Shown here: positions 1-6,963 of the stretch, piece by piece
Numbering within the stretch: the first letter of the stretch is position 1
How the letters are laid out: each line of letters begins with the position of its first letter
Made by a program: the position numbers and the translations under genes
The notes under the pieces: model-generated
The model's input: the letters and a program-made list of their open reading frames with translations, nothing else
Database searches by the model: none
What the model was told of the DNA's origin: nothing
Source of the DNA: Chloroflexota bacterium
GTDB taxonomy: Bacteria; Chloroflexota; Dehalococcoidia; SM23-28-2; RBG-16-64-32
NCBI GenBank assembly: GCA_005882715.1
Contig: VBEI01000010.1
Location: 1 to 22,377 of the forward strand
Reading direction: 5' to 3'
Length of the DNA stretch: 22,377 nt

Positions 1-1
1 T

Positions 2-673
2 GATGGCGGGATCGCGACATTCCTCGAGCCGTATTCCGGCTCGTGGCGGCTCTGGCGCGCGCGGCTCGATCTGCCGCAACCAGCGTTTGCCTACCTTCAG
101 CGCTGGGGAAAGCCAATCGCGTATCCGTACGTAAGGCAGGAGTGGCCGCTCGAGATGTACCAGACTGTGTACGCCAGCCGCCCAGGATCGGCCGAGATGC
201 CGTCGGCGGGGCGCGCGTTTAGCCTCGATGTGCTCCGGGCGCTCCGGCGAAAAGGCGTAAGCATGGCGCCTTTAGTCCTGCACGCGGGTGTATCGAGCCC
301 TGAGAAAGACGAGCCGCCGTACGCAGAGTGGTATGAGGTCTCGCAAGGGACTGTGGACGCAATCGGGGACACTCGAGACCGGGGTGGCCGGGTGATTGCC
401 GTCGGAACCACGGTGGTGCGGGCGCTTGAAAGCTCGGCCGATGTCAACTGCGAGCTGATCGCCTCCCAGGGTTGGACCGAACTCGTGATTACGCCGGAAA
501 GGCGCCTTTGTTTCGTTGACGGGCTCCTTACCGGTTTCCACGAACCGAAGGCGAGCCATCTCGCGATACTGGAAGCCCTTGCGGGGAGGGCGCATCTGCG
601 GAAGACCTACGCGGCGGCGCTAGAGGCGGGGTACCTCTGGCACGAGTTCGGAGACCTGCATCTCATTCTGTAA
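2..673 (+). CDS. queA: QueA-like S-adenosylmethionine:tRNA ribosyltransferase-isomerase, C-terminal part (5' end outside window)
   Basis: The frame is open from base 2 to a TAA at 671-673, giving 223 residues, so the gene begins upstream of the window. The block YQTVYASRPGSAEMPSAGR (residues 52-70 of the fragment) is the hallmark of the QueA family. It is followed by APLVLHAGVSSPEKDEPP and GGRVIAVGTTVVRALES. QueA transfers and isomerises the ribosyl group of SAM onto 7-aminomethyl-7-deazaguanine in tRNA, making epoxyqueuosine in the cytoplasm. The segment after LHAGVSS differs from classical QueA, which has TFRPV and HxMHxE motifs there, and looks like the shorter variant seen in actinobacteria. 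Queuosine synthesis is therefore the family assignment and not proven for this variant. No other queuosine gene lies in the window. The next gene is convergent. Confidence 0.88.
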   Translation, partial: DGGIATFLEPYSGSWRLWRARLDLPQPAFAYLQRWGKPIAYPYVRQEWPLEMYQTVYASRPGSAEMPSAGRAFSLDVLRALRRKGVSMAPLVLHAGVSSPEKDEPPYAEWYEVSQGTVDAIGDTRDRGGRVIAVGTTVVRALESSADVNCELIASQGWTELVITPERRLCFVDGLLTGFHEPKASHLAILEALAGRAHLRKTYAAALEAGYLWHEFGDLHLIL

Positions 674-745
674 GTCGTTGCAGAGGGTGACGGCTGGCGA
701 GAAATCGTCGATCGTGTATCGAACGTCGACCGTGGGCGTCGCCAT

Positions 746-907
746 CTAGGCCGCCCTGGCGATGCGAGATGGCTGCGCCCGCTCCTTGGCCTGCGCTTCG
801 GGATAGGTCCTGTGACCGCACTGCAGGCAAACGAGCTCCAGTTCGCCCAGCAGTTCTTCCTGCATCATATCGCCGTGGCAGCGGGGGCACGATTTCAAGA
901 GAATCAT
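746..907 (-). CDS. Small zinc-ribbon protein (53 aa)
   Basis: The minus strand reads ATG at 907 to TAG at 746, 53 residues. An AGAGGTG ribosome-binding site sits about 4 nt before the ATG. Two Cys pairs, CPRC at residues 7-10 and CLQC at 27-30, spaced by 16 residues, form a typical four-Cys zinc ribbon. They are followed by GHRTYPEAQ and a basic tail ending RIARAA. Small ribbons of this type usually bind nucleic acid or act as partners of transcription or translation factors, but no specific role can be given. The gene stands alone between the convergent QueA-like gene and the mmpL-type gene upstream, from which it is separated by a strong hairpin at 1006-1031. The Cys pattern and RBS make a chance ORF unlikely. 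Confidence 0.72.
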   Translation of the reverse strand: MILLKSCPRCHGDMMQEELLGELELVCLQCGHRTYPEAQAKERAQPSRIARAA

Positions 908-1005
908 CTTTCACCTCTTAGCAGGGAAGTTTCGATTTCTCCAACCCGCTTTCTCTTAGGCTCGACCGGTCCTCCAGGCGCGTGTTCGGCCCGAAGGGCG
1001 TCACC

Positions 1006-1031
1006 TAGGGCCCGACTCTCGTCGGGCCCTA
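1006..1031. terminator. 11-bp perfect hairpin between the MmpL and zinc-ribbon genes
   Basis: TAGGGCCCGAC (1006-1016) pairs perfectly with GTCGGGCCCTA (1021-1031) around a TCTC loop. It lies 14 bases past the mmpL-type stop codon on the minus strand, so it can end that transcript before the zinc-ribbon gene. No T-run follows on either strand, so it is not a textbook intrinsic terminator. Confidence 0.55.
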
Positions 1032-1044
1032 CGCACGGCCCTCC

Positions 1045-3216
1045 TCAGCTCGCCTCCGAAGCCGACCCGGCAACGGGCCAGCCGCGGTCGCGGGCGCCTT
1101 CGACTCTGATCGTCGGCAGGTAGCGGACGAGCCAGGCGGGCGCCCACCAGTTCGCCCGACCCATCAGCTCCATCGCCGCTGGGACAAGTATGAGCCGCAC
1201 GATCGTGGCGTCGATGAAGATAGCAGCAGCGAGGCCGAAACCGAAGAGCTTTATGTCACGCTGTTCGCCGAGGACGAAGGCGCCGAAGACGCAGACCATG
1301 ATCGCCGCTGCGGCCGAGATCACACGTCCGGTCGCGGCGAGGCCGTCCGCGACCGCGCGGGCGTTGTCGCCGGTGCGGTCGTATTCCTCTCTTACGCGCG
1401 TGAGGAGGAAGACCTCGTAGTCCATCGAGAGCCCGAAGATAATGGCGAACAGCATCATCGGCGCCCAGGCCTCGATCGGCCCCTCCTTGCCCTGGCCAAT
1501 GATGAAGTCGAACCAGCCCCACTGGAAGACCGCTATCATCGCTCCAAAGGCCGCGCTGATGGACAACATGTTCATGATTACAGCCTTCAGCGGGACAACG
1601 ACGCTGTGGAAGACTACCAGCAGCAGCAGGAATGACAGCGCCAGCACCGCGCCGATAAAGATCGGCAGCTTGTCAGTAACGTAGTCCGAAAAGTCCACTG
1701 CGCCGGGCGCCAAGCCCGTCGTGAGCACGTCCATGCCTGTCTGGGCCTTCACCGGCGGTATCGTCTCTTTGCGAAGCCGGTGGACCAGATCGGTCGTGTC
1801 CTCCGCTTGGGGCCCCGTCGTCGGGAAGACGTTTATGAGAGCAAGATTGCTGTTTCCGAGGACTTCCGGCTTGGTCACTGACTCAACGCCAGATGTCGAT
1901 TCAAGGCGGCTCGCAAGCGTGTCTAGGTCCTTGCTCTCGGGCGGCCCGTTCTTCCCCTGCGCGACAACGAGGAGGGGGGCGTTGAAGCCGGGGCCGAACC
2001 CTTCGGAGAGCAGATCGTACGCGCGGCGGCTGCTGTCCGATTCAGGGCGGTTACCGGCATCGCCAAAGCCGAGCCGCAGCGACAGCAGAGGGATCGCAAG
2101 CACGATGAGAACCGCAACGCTCGCGATCAGTGCCGGCCAGGGGTGAGCCTGGATGACGCGGCTCCACCGCCACCAAATTGTGCGGTGCATCTCGCCCGGC
2201 TTCTCCGGGCGGTGAGGCAGGCCAAATTTATCGATGTTCCGCCCCGCAAAACCGAGAATGGCCGGCACCAGCGTCAGGGCGGCCAGCATGGTAATCAAAA
2301 CGGCGACTATGGCGCCCGTGCTGACGGCGCGCATCGCATCCAGGTTCATCAGGAACATGCCCAGAAGCGAAATAACGACCGTCACGCCAGCGAAGAGGAC
2401 CGCGCGGCCGGAGGTGTCTAGGCTTAGGGCGATCGCCTCCCGTGGCTCCATGCCCTCGCGCAAGCCGTCTCGGTAACGGGATACTATCAGCAGTGCGTAG
2501 TCTATGCCGACGCCGATACCGATCATGGCCGCGAGCTGAGTGGTGAAGTTCGGCATAGCCATTACGTTTGTCAGCAGTCCGATTATTGCCACGCCGATGC
2601 CTATGCCGAACAAGGCCGTGATGATCGGCAACCCCATCGCGATGACCGACCCGAACGCGATGAGCAGAATGATGATGGCTGCGATGATGCCAATGAACTC
2701 GCTGGAAAGCGCGGGTGCTTCGGCGAACATGTCGCCGCCGAGCTCGATCCGCAACCCCGGCACGTTCACATTGTTCCGCAGACCCTTGATGACATCCGCG
2801 TCGTCCGTGTACTTCTCATAATTGCGGTCGGAGAAGTTCAGTTGGGCGTAAGCTATCTTGTCGCCCTTAGCGATCTGGTAGTCCTTCCCGGGCTGATAGG
2901 GGCTTATCGTCTCCACGCCCGGCACAGCGGAACGGATGTCGCCTAGCAGGCCCTCGACTGCTTGCTTGACGGCGGGGTCTTGCACCCCCTGCTGAGCCTC
3001 GAACACTACCTGGCCCTGGTGGCCGGTGCGATCATTAACGCCGCTCTTCTTGAGCAGGTCGAGGGCCTTCTGACTTTCGGAGCCCGGCAGCTTGAACTCA
3101 GTGCTGAACTCGCCGCCAAAGGCCCCGGACAATGCGAACACGCCGACTAGAGCTAGAATCCAGCCGACAACCACATAGCGACGCCTGCGATAGGCAAACT
3201 GAGCGATGGACTTCAT
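1045..3216 (-). CDS. MMPL/RND-family transporter (YdfJ/MmpL-like)
   Basis: This is a 723-aa inner-membrane RND-superfamily exporter. The start at 3216 is chosen because AGGAGGAT lies about 5 nt upstream. The protein begins with a short basic segment and TM1 (residues 14-33), followed by a roughly 140-residue extracytoplasmic loop. The first membrane block runs from about 173 to 322, then a second loop and a second block from about 560 to 690, which is the duplicated MmpL architecture. Each half carries the proton-relay Asp-Tyr pair: GIGVGIDY with D239-Y240 and FGLSMDY with D599-Y600. Family members export lipids, siderophores or hydrophobic drugs using the proton gradient. The substrate here is unknown. 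The gene starts 55 nt after a DHFR-like gene on the same strand, and a MarR regulator is divergent, so a repressed efflux unit is likely. Confidence 0.9.
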   Translation of the reverse strand: MKSIAQFAYRRRRYVVVGWILALVGVFALSGAFGGEFSTEFKLPGSESQKALDLLKKSGVNDRTGHQGQVVFEAQQGVQDPAVKQAVEGLLGDIRSAVPGVETISPYQPGKDYQIAKGDKIAYAQLNFSDRNYEKYTDDADVIKGLRNNVNVPGLRIELGGDMFAEAPALSSEFIGIIAAIIILLIAFGSVIAMGLPIITALFGIGIGVAIIGLLTNVMAMPNFTTQLAAMIGIGVGIDYALLIVSRYRDGLREGMEPREAIALSLDTSGRAVLFAGVTVVISLLGMFLMNLDAMRAVSTGAIVAVLITMLAALTLVPAILGFAGRNIDKFGLPHRPEKPGEMHRTIWWRWSRVIQAHPWPALIASVAVLIVLAIPLLSLRLGFGDAGNRPESDSSRRAYDLLSEGFGPGFNAPLLVVAQGKNGPPESKDLDTLASRLESTSGVESVTKPEVLGNSNLALINVFPTTGPQAEDTTDLVHRLRKETIPPVKAQTGMDVLTTGLAPGAVDFSDYVTDKLPIFIGAVLALSFLLLLVVFHSVVVPLKAVIMNMLSISAAFGAMIAVFQWGWFDFIIGQGKEGPIEAWAPMMLFAIIFGLSMDYEVFLLTRVREEYDRTGDNARAVADGLAATGRVISAAAAIMVCVFGAFVLGEQRDIKLFGFGLAAAIFIDATIVRLILVPAAMELMGRANWWAPAWLVRYLPTIRVEGARDRGWPVAGSASEAS

Positions 3217-3271
3217 GGCAATCCTCCTTGTATGAGCCGCGTTGTGGCGGTTGATGCGCTTAGCATGGGCA

Positions 3272-3916
3272 TCAGGTCCACAGCGCCTCCGTCTTCCCCT
3301 GCACATCGACTTCGAATGAGCCGTACTGGATCGCGCCGGCGCGTTCGTAGGTGTGGATGGCCACGCCTGTACTGGAAGTCTTCGTGTCGACCAGCTTCAA
3401 AGCGGCGGGAACGGCTCCAGCGGCGAAGAGCCGCTTGCCATTGCCGAGCACCAGCGGGAAGAACCAAAGCCGGTACTCGTCGACGAGATCGTGTTCGATC
3501 AAGGTCTGAATCAGGTCGCCACTGCCGTGCACCTGGATCTCGCTCCCGGCCTGATCCTTAAGCGCGGCGACCGCCTTAGCGACGTCTCCCTCGACGAGAG
3601 TCGCGTTGTTCCACGTGACTTTTTCGAGGGTCCGTGAGGCGACGTACTTTGGCACGCTGTTGAGCTTGGCCGCGATGGGATCATCGCCACCGACATTCGG
3701 CCAGTGGGCGGCAAAGATCTCGTAGGTCTTCCGCCCGAGCAGCAGTACGTCTCCTTGAAGCGTAGACTCGACGATTAGCTGGCCCATAACGTCATCCCAG
3801 TAGTTGACCGACCAACCGCCGTGCTCGAATCCACCCTCGCGGTCCTCATCGGGTCCCCCCGGCGCCTGCATGACGCCATCTACGGTGAGGAAAGTGCCGA
3901 CAACGAGCTTTGGCAT
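3272..3916 (-). CDS. Dihydrofolate-reductase-like (RibD C-terminal) family protein
   Basis: The protein is 214 aa, and ATG 3916 is preceded by AAGGAGT at 9 nt. It opens MPKLVVGTFLTVDGVMQAPG, the first strand and loop of the RibD_C/YyaP-type fold. Then come LLLGRKTYEIFAAHWP (residues about 62-77), VPKYVASRTL, IQVHGSGDLIQTL and DEYRLWFFPLVLGNGKRLF, which together match the NADPH-binding and core motifs of the family. It is a cytoplasmic NAD(P)H-dependent reductase in family terms. True folate activity is doubtful and the substrate is not known. It is the first gene of a probable two-gene unit with the downstream MmpL exporter and is divergent from a MarR gene across 103 bp containing palindromes. 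Substrate modification coupled to export is an inference from this context. Confidence 0.88.
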   Translation of the reverse strand: MPKLVVGTFLTVDGVMQAPGGPDEDREGGFEHGGWSVNYWDDVMGQLIVESTLQGDVLLLGRKTYEIFAAHWPNVGGDDPIAAKLNSVPKYVASRTLEKVTWNNATLVEGDVAKAVAALKDQAGSEIQVHGSGDLIQTLIEHDLVDEYRLWFFPLVLGNGKRLFAAGAVPAALKLVDTKTSSTGVAIHTYERAGAIQYGSFEVDVQGKTEALWT

Positions 3917-3967
3917 TTCTAGTACTCCTTCCTTCTCAACTGTGCTAGAATGAGCGTGATGCACATT

Positions 3968-3998
3968 CTGCACAGTGCAGTATCTGCATGGTGCAGAT
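3968..3998. promoter_or_regulatory. Two palindromes between the MarR and DHFR/MmpL genes (candidate MarR operators)
   Basis: CTGCAC-A-GTGCAG (3968-3980) and ATCTGCA-TGG-TGCAGAT (3982-3998) are perfect inverted repeats built on the same TGCA core. A further ATCTGCA half-site is at 4014-4020, ending on the A of the marR start. MarR dimers normally bind palindromes of this size near divergent starts. That these control both directions is inferred. Confidence 0.55.
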
Positions 3999-4019
3999 GA
4001 TACGCGGAGTGCAATCTGC

Positions 4020-4553
4020 ATGTCAACACCTGAGCAACAGACTGTGACCAAGATCACAAAGACTAAATCCTGGCCCCGACGCGGCCCCAACAGCCCAGCT
4101 CTGACGCGAAAAATTGAGGAGCTGTCCCGAGAGATGCGCCTGATGAGCTCGTTCGACGCCCTGTTCAGCCAGGCGGTCGCCGAGCGCGTCGGCATGCATG
4201 CGACCGACATTGAGACGATGGACCTCCTGAACACGCTCGGCCCTATGACGGCGGGGGAGCTCGCCGAGCGGACCGGACTTTCGAGCGGGGCGACGACGCG
4301 GCTCATCGACCGGATGGAACGCGCAGGATACGTTCGCCGGCGGCCCGACGAACACGACCGGCGTTGCGTGATTGTCGAACCGGTAGACGAGAACCTGGGT
4401 GAGATTGGAGCGCTTTTCCAGCCTCTTGCCGACGGGCTGATCGAGCTCTGGTCGACTTTTACCGACAGCGAGTTGGACGTGATCATCGACTTCGTGCGGC
4501 GAAACAACGCCCTGGTGGCGAAGATAAACGCGAGCATGCGCGCCTGCGACTAG
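4020..4553 (+). CDS. MarR-family transcriptional regulator (177 aa)
   Basis: This is a DNA-binding dimeric repressor of the MarR type. The first helix is at residues 28-55. The winged helix-turn-helix spans about 75-119 (MTAGELAERTGLSSGATTRL then the DRME/GYVRRRPDEHDRR wing, with the conserved D-x-R at 113-115). The C-terminal dimerisation helices follow to 177. ATG 4020 is preferred, with GGAG 10 nt upstream. It leaves a 25-30 residue polar, basic N-terminal extension (TKITKTKSWPRR) longer than most MarR proteins have. There is no later in-frame start before helix 1. The gene is divergent from the DHFR-like/MmpL pair and probably represses it and itself through the palindromes at 3968-3998. 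An exact TGTGA-N6-TCACA site lies inside its 5' coding region. The ligand is unknown, probably a small aromatic or lipophilic compound. Confidence 0.88.
   Translation: MSTPEQQTVTKITKTKSWPRRGPNSPALTRKIEELSREMRLMSSFDALFSQAVAERVGMHATDIETMDLLNTLGPMTAGELAERTGLSSGATTRLIDRMERAGYVRRRPDEHDRRCVIVEPVDENLGEIGALFQPLADGLIELWSTFTDSELDVIIDFVRRNNALVAKINASMRACD
4043..4058. promoter_or_regulatory. CRP-type palindrome TGTGA-N6-TCACA
   Basis: TGTGACCAAGATCACA is an exact match to both half-sites of the CRP/GlxR-type operator. It sits 23 nt inside the marR coding sequence. The spacer and flank (AGAC before, AGA within) match the site at 4932 at 18 of 20 positions. Binding is inferred, and no CRP gene is in the window. 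Confidence 0.45.
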
Positions 4554-4821
4554 CGACTCCGCGGCCAGCTGATTCGTTCCAGATCCAAGTCCGATCATTG
4601 TCTGTAACTCATAGCGAAGCCCACTACCTTTAGGTTCGGAGACCTGGCGCCCCGGGGACTCAGACTGAGGACTCGTTTCTCGTGGGCAATGGGTCCTAGG
4701 ACTTGGGCTATTCGAATTCGAACCGGGTCCGTCACCGGGTTGGAACTCCTCTCGTCCCGCCGTGGATGGGCGACCGCCGTTGATGGACAAACTGCTAGGA
4801 GAGACCCTTCTGGCGCCGTTT

Positions 4822-4853
4822 GCCGGATGGCTGCGAGGCCCCGCAAATCCGGC
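4822..4853 (+). repeat. Nested stem-loop in the gene-less stretch
   Basis: GCCGGAT (4822-4828) pairs with ATCCGGC (4847-4853), and inside it TGCG (4832-4835) pairs with CGCA (4842-4845). Upstream GGAGAG and GGCGCCG, and downstream CTCAGG, recall pieces of a glycine riboswitch, but no gene follows on this strand. Confidence 0.35.
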
Positions 4854-4931
4854 GAGCCTCAGGAAAGCCGGAGCGCCGAACCCATTCGACGTCCGATGGG
4901 GATATCGTGCGAACTCGGCAGGTCCGGAGAC

Positions 4932-4947
4932 TGTGACACAGATCACA
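4932..4947. promoter_or_regulatory. CRP-type palindrome TGTGA-N6-TCACA
   Basis: TGTGACACAGATCACA is a second exact CRP/GlxR-type site, far from any recognised start codon. The inverted repeat at 4949-5020 begins 2 bases after it. It could serve a promoter for an unannotated RNA. This is inferred from the motif alone. Confidence 0.45.
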
Positions 4948-4948
4948 C

Positions 4949-5020
4949 GTGTGGCCTCAACCAAATCGGCCCGATTGACCGAACTGTTGGTAGAATCAGG
5001 CGCCCAATCTGAGGCCACGC
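4949..5020. repeat. Long inverted repeat enclosing a smaller palindrome
   Basis: GTGGCCTCA (4951-4959) is the exact complement of TGAGGCCAC (5010-5018). Adding 4949-4950 with 5019-5020 gives an 11-bp stem with one G-T pair. Inside lie AATCGG-C-CCGATT (4964-4976) and ACCAA/TTGGT (4960-4964 with 4987-4991), so a branched RNA fold is possible. No coding function is seen. Confidence 0.4.
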
Positions 5021-5050
5021 CCTGGTCATGGTCGACGGGCTAAAAAACCC

Positions 5051-5866
5051 CTAGGCGGTTCTTTGGTAGCGCCAGATCGCCAGCGGTACAAACACCAGCA
5101 GGATGGCAGCAGACCACGCGACAGCTTGAACGATGTCGGAAGTCGACGCGCCACTAAGCATCAACCCGCGCACAGCCGTCGCCGTGACAGACACCGGCTG
5201 GTGCTCCGCGAAGACGCGTAGCCAGTCCGGCATTGTGTTCGTCGGAACGAAGGCTGACGATGCAAAGACCAGCGGTGCGAGGACCGGGAATGCGGCAGCT
5301 TGGGCCGACTCCGGGTCGCGCACCCAGAGCCCGACTGTGGCGAAGACCCACGAGAACGTGTAGCCGAAAAGCAATACGAGTGCGAGACCGGCGATAAATT
5401 CCGGCGCGCTTGTATGCACTCGGAAGCCGACGACGAAGCCGACCGCGGCCATCAGCAGCACCACAAAGACGTTGCGCGCAAGGTCGGCTGTCGTACGTCC
5501 AGCCAGGACCGCTGGACGCGCCATGGGCAGCGAACGGAAACGTTCAAGGAGGCCGGTGTTGAGGTCGGCGGCCAGGCCGATTGCCGTGCCGACAGATCCA
5601 AAGACAACCACCTGCGTGAAGATACCAGGCATGAGGTAGTCTACGTAGCTAACGCCAGGTACCGTGATGGCGCCGCCGAAGACGTACCGGAACATCAGTA
5701 CGAAGATCACCGGCTGGATCGTCGAGAACACAAGCAGCTGTGGCACTCGCTTATAGCCGAGGAGGTTGCGCCAAGTCACAGCGAGTATGTCTGACATCGC
5801 GCTGACAAGGCGGCCAAGACCATTGTGTTCAATCGGACGAGGAAACGAAGTAGCTGTCAACGTCAT
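5051..5866 (-). CDS. ABC-2 type transporter permease (DrrB-like)
   Basis: This is a 271-aa inner-membrane permease with six predicted helices and a short cytoplasmic N-terminus. The segment LLERFRSLPMARPAVLAGRT (about residues 105-124) is the conserved cytoplasmic loop of DrrB/ABC-2 permeases that contacts the ATPase. The helices LVFSTIQPVIFVLMFRYVF, the GLALVLLFGYTFSWVFATVG block and the C-terminal AAILLVFVPLAIW are clear. Its ATG overlaps the TAA of the upstream ATPase by one base (TAATG), so the two are translationally coupled and form one exporter. Substrates of relatives are anthracyclines and other lipophilic drugs or lipids; here the substrate is unknown. The T6 run just past the stop may help end the transcript. 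Confidence 0.92.
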   Translation of the reverse strand: MTLTATSFPRPIEHNGLGRLVSAMSDILAVTWRNLLGYKRVPQLLVFSTIQPVIFVLMFRYVFGGAITVPGVSYVDYLMPGIFTQVVVFGSVGTAIGLAADLNTGLLERFRSLPMARPAVLAGRTTADLARNVFVVLLMAAVGFVVGFRVHTSAPEFIAGLALVLLFGYTFSWVFATVGLWVRDPESAQAAAFPVLAPLVFASSAFVPTNTMPDWLRVFAEHQPVSVTATAVRGLMLSGASTSDIVQAVAWSAAILLVFVPLAIWRYQRTA

Positions 5867-6846
5867 TAGGCACCTCCCACAGCAACCGCCTGCCGGTCGG
5901 GAGATTCCCTCGGCTCAGGCTGGCGTCCGGTCAGGGCAAGGAATGCGTCATCCAAGGTCGGCTCTCTGACGGCCATTGTGGCCGGCGTGAGCTGCGCGGC
6001 GTCGAGCGCGCGCAGTACGTCGATAAGGACGCGAGCACCATCATTGATCCTCATGCGGACTTTGCGGCCGTCGGGTTCCACGTCTTCGCTGAAGCGTGCC
6101 AACACTGATTTCGCGCGCACGGCTTCGCCCTCGTCAGGCAGACCAATCTCGATCATGGTGCTCCCCACCCTTGCCTTAAGGTCGGCTGGGGTTCCCTCCG
6201 CGATAATCCTTCCGTGGTCAACAACAGCGATGTTATCGGCTAGCTTGTCCGCTTCTTCGAGGTATTGAGTCGTCAGCAGAACCGTTGTGCCGTCCGAGAC
6301 AAGGTCCCTGATGACATCCCACAACTCGAGCCGTCCCTGGGGGTCGAGACCAGTGGTTGGCTCGTCAAGGAAAAGCACGGGGGGTTGGTGGACGAGCGCG
6401 GCAGCAAGGTCAAGGCGCCGCCGCATGCCGCCCGAATACGTGCGCACCACACGATCGGCGGCCTCTGTCAGCTCGAAGCGTTCGAGCAGAACGTCCGCGC
6501 GTGCAGCGATAGTATTGCGAGGCATCTGGGTCAGCAGCCCGATTAAGCGCAAATTCTCCCGACCGGTGAGGTTGCCATCGACCGCCGCGTATTGCCCCGC
6601 GAGGCCGATCCGGTACCGGACGGCGGACGCGTTGCTCACGACGTCGTAGCCAAGGACTCGCGCCGATCCGCTGTCGGGGCGAATGATTGTGGTCAGGATA
6701 CGAACGGCGGTCGTCTTCCCGGCACCATTGGGGCCAAGCAGGCCCAGTACGCTTCCGCTAGGAACGCTGACGCTAACGCCATCGAGCGCGACAACGTCGC
6801 CGAACTTCTTCGTCAGGCCTGTCGCCTCGATCGCTATGTGGTTCAT
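5866..6846 (-). CDS. ABC transporter ATP-binding protein (DrrA-like, daunorubicin-resistance type)
   Basis: This 326-aa cytoplasmic ATPase powers the adjacent ABC-2 permease. Walker A is GPNGAGKT (38-45), the signature is YSGGM (137-141), Walker B is VLFLDEP (157-163) and the D-loop is GLD (167-169 region). In the switch loop, LLTTQYLEEAD carries Gln194 where most ABC ATPases have His, as is usual in the DrrA family. Residues from about 230 on form the DrrA-type C-terminal extension ending in a basic and Gly/Ala tail. ATG 6846 has only a weak purine stretch upstream. A minus-strand promoter with TTGAAG, a 16-nt spacer and TAAATT (6898 to 6871) fits, and its -10 box lies within the palindrome at 6868-6881. 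Control by the divergent MarR gene is inferred. Confidence 0.93.
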   Translation of the reverse strand: MNHIAIEATGLTKKFGDVVALDGVSVSVPSGSVLGLLGPNGAGKTTAVRILTTIIRPDSGSARVLGYDVVSNASAVRYRIGLAGQYAAVDGNLTGRENLRLIGLLTQMPRNTIAARADVLLERFELTEAADRVVRTYSGGMRRRLDLAAALVHQPPVLFLDEPTTGLDPQGRLELWDVIRDLVSDGTTVLLTTQYLEEADKLADNIAVVDHGRIIAEGTPADLKARVGSTMIEIGLPDEGEAVRAKSVLARFSEDVEPDGRKVRMRINDGARVLIDVLRALDAAQLTPATMAVREPTLDDAFLALTGRQPEPRESPDRQAVAVGGA

Positions 6847-6867
6847 AACATCACTTTATCCCGATAG

Positions 6868-6940
6868 TTGAATTTATTCAAGCATAAAGCCGCTTCAAAT
6901 ATCCAATTGCTAGCAATTTGTTACATCTTGGAAATTGGAT
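6868..6940. promoter_or_regulatory. AT-rich divergent control region with palindromic operators
   Basis: Three perfect inverted repeats sit between the ABC and MarR genes: TTGAAT-TT-ATTCAA (6868-6881), the uninterrupted 14-bp palindrome AATTGCTAGCAATT (6905-6918), and ATCCAATT (6901-6908) with AATTGGAT (6933-6940). The first overlaps the -10 box proposed for the ABC operon. These are the best candidates for MarR binding. The region is much richer in A/T than its surroundings. Confidence 0.55.
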
Positions 6941-6957
6941 TGGCTTCAATGTATAAT
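6928..6957 (+). promoter_or_regulatory. Promoter of the second marR gene, positioned for a leaderless mRNA
   Basis: TTGGAA (6928-6933), an 18-nt spacer and a perfect TATAAT (6952-6957) lie just ahead of ATG 6964. Only 6 nt separate the -10 box from the start codon, so transcription should begin at or next to the A of ATG. No ribosome-binding site is present, which agrees with a leaderless message. Confidence 0.65.
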
Positions 6958-6963
6958 TACTAC

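Larger units (their letters stand above)
4554..5050. other. Gene-less 500-bp stretch with nested inverted repeats
   Basis: No reading frame here has protein-like composition, a ribosome-binding site and a plausible length. The stretch holds several short palindromes: GTCCTAGGAC at 4693-4702, TTCGAATTCGAA at 4711-4722, and a tandem ACCGGGT at 4722-4728 and 4734-4740. It also holds a stem-loop at 4822-4853, a CRP-type site at 4932-4947 and a long inverted repeat at 4949-5020. An A6 run at 5042-5047 reads as T6 just after the permease stop codon on the minus strand. I see no tRNA. A structured RNA or a decayed gene are both possible. Confidence 0.5.

Noticed and set aside
663..914. 83-residue minus-strand frame starting at a GTG before the zinc ribbon
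   Set aside because: The overlapping frame encodes two Cys pairs with a correct ribosome-binding site; this one is its Arg-rich shadow.
3917..4537. N-terminal extension of the DHFR-like frame across the MarR gene
   Set aside because: It is antisense to a clear MarR protein, has no family similarity, and a good ribosome-binding site sits at 3916.
4690..4765. tRNA-like strings (TTCGAATTCGAACC, then a CCCGCC end)
   Set aside because: On neither strand do acceptor, D, anticodon and T stems pair together. The TTCGAA repeat is a simple palindrome.
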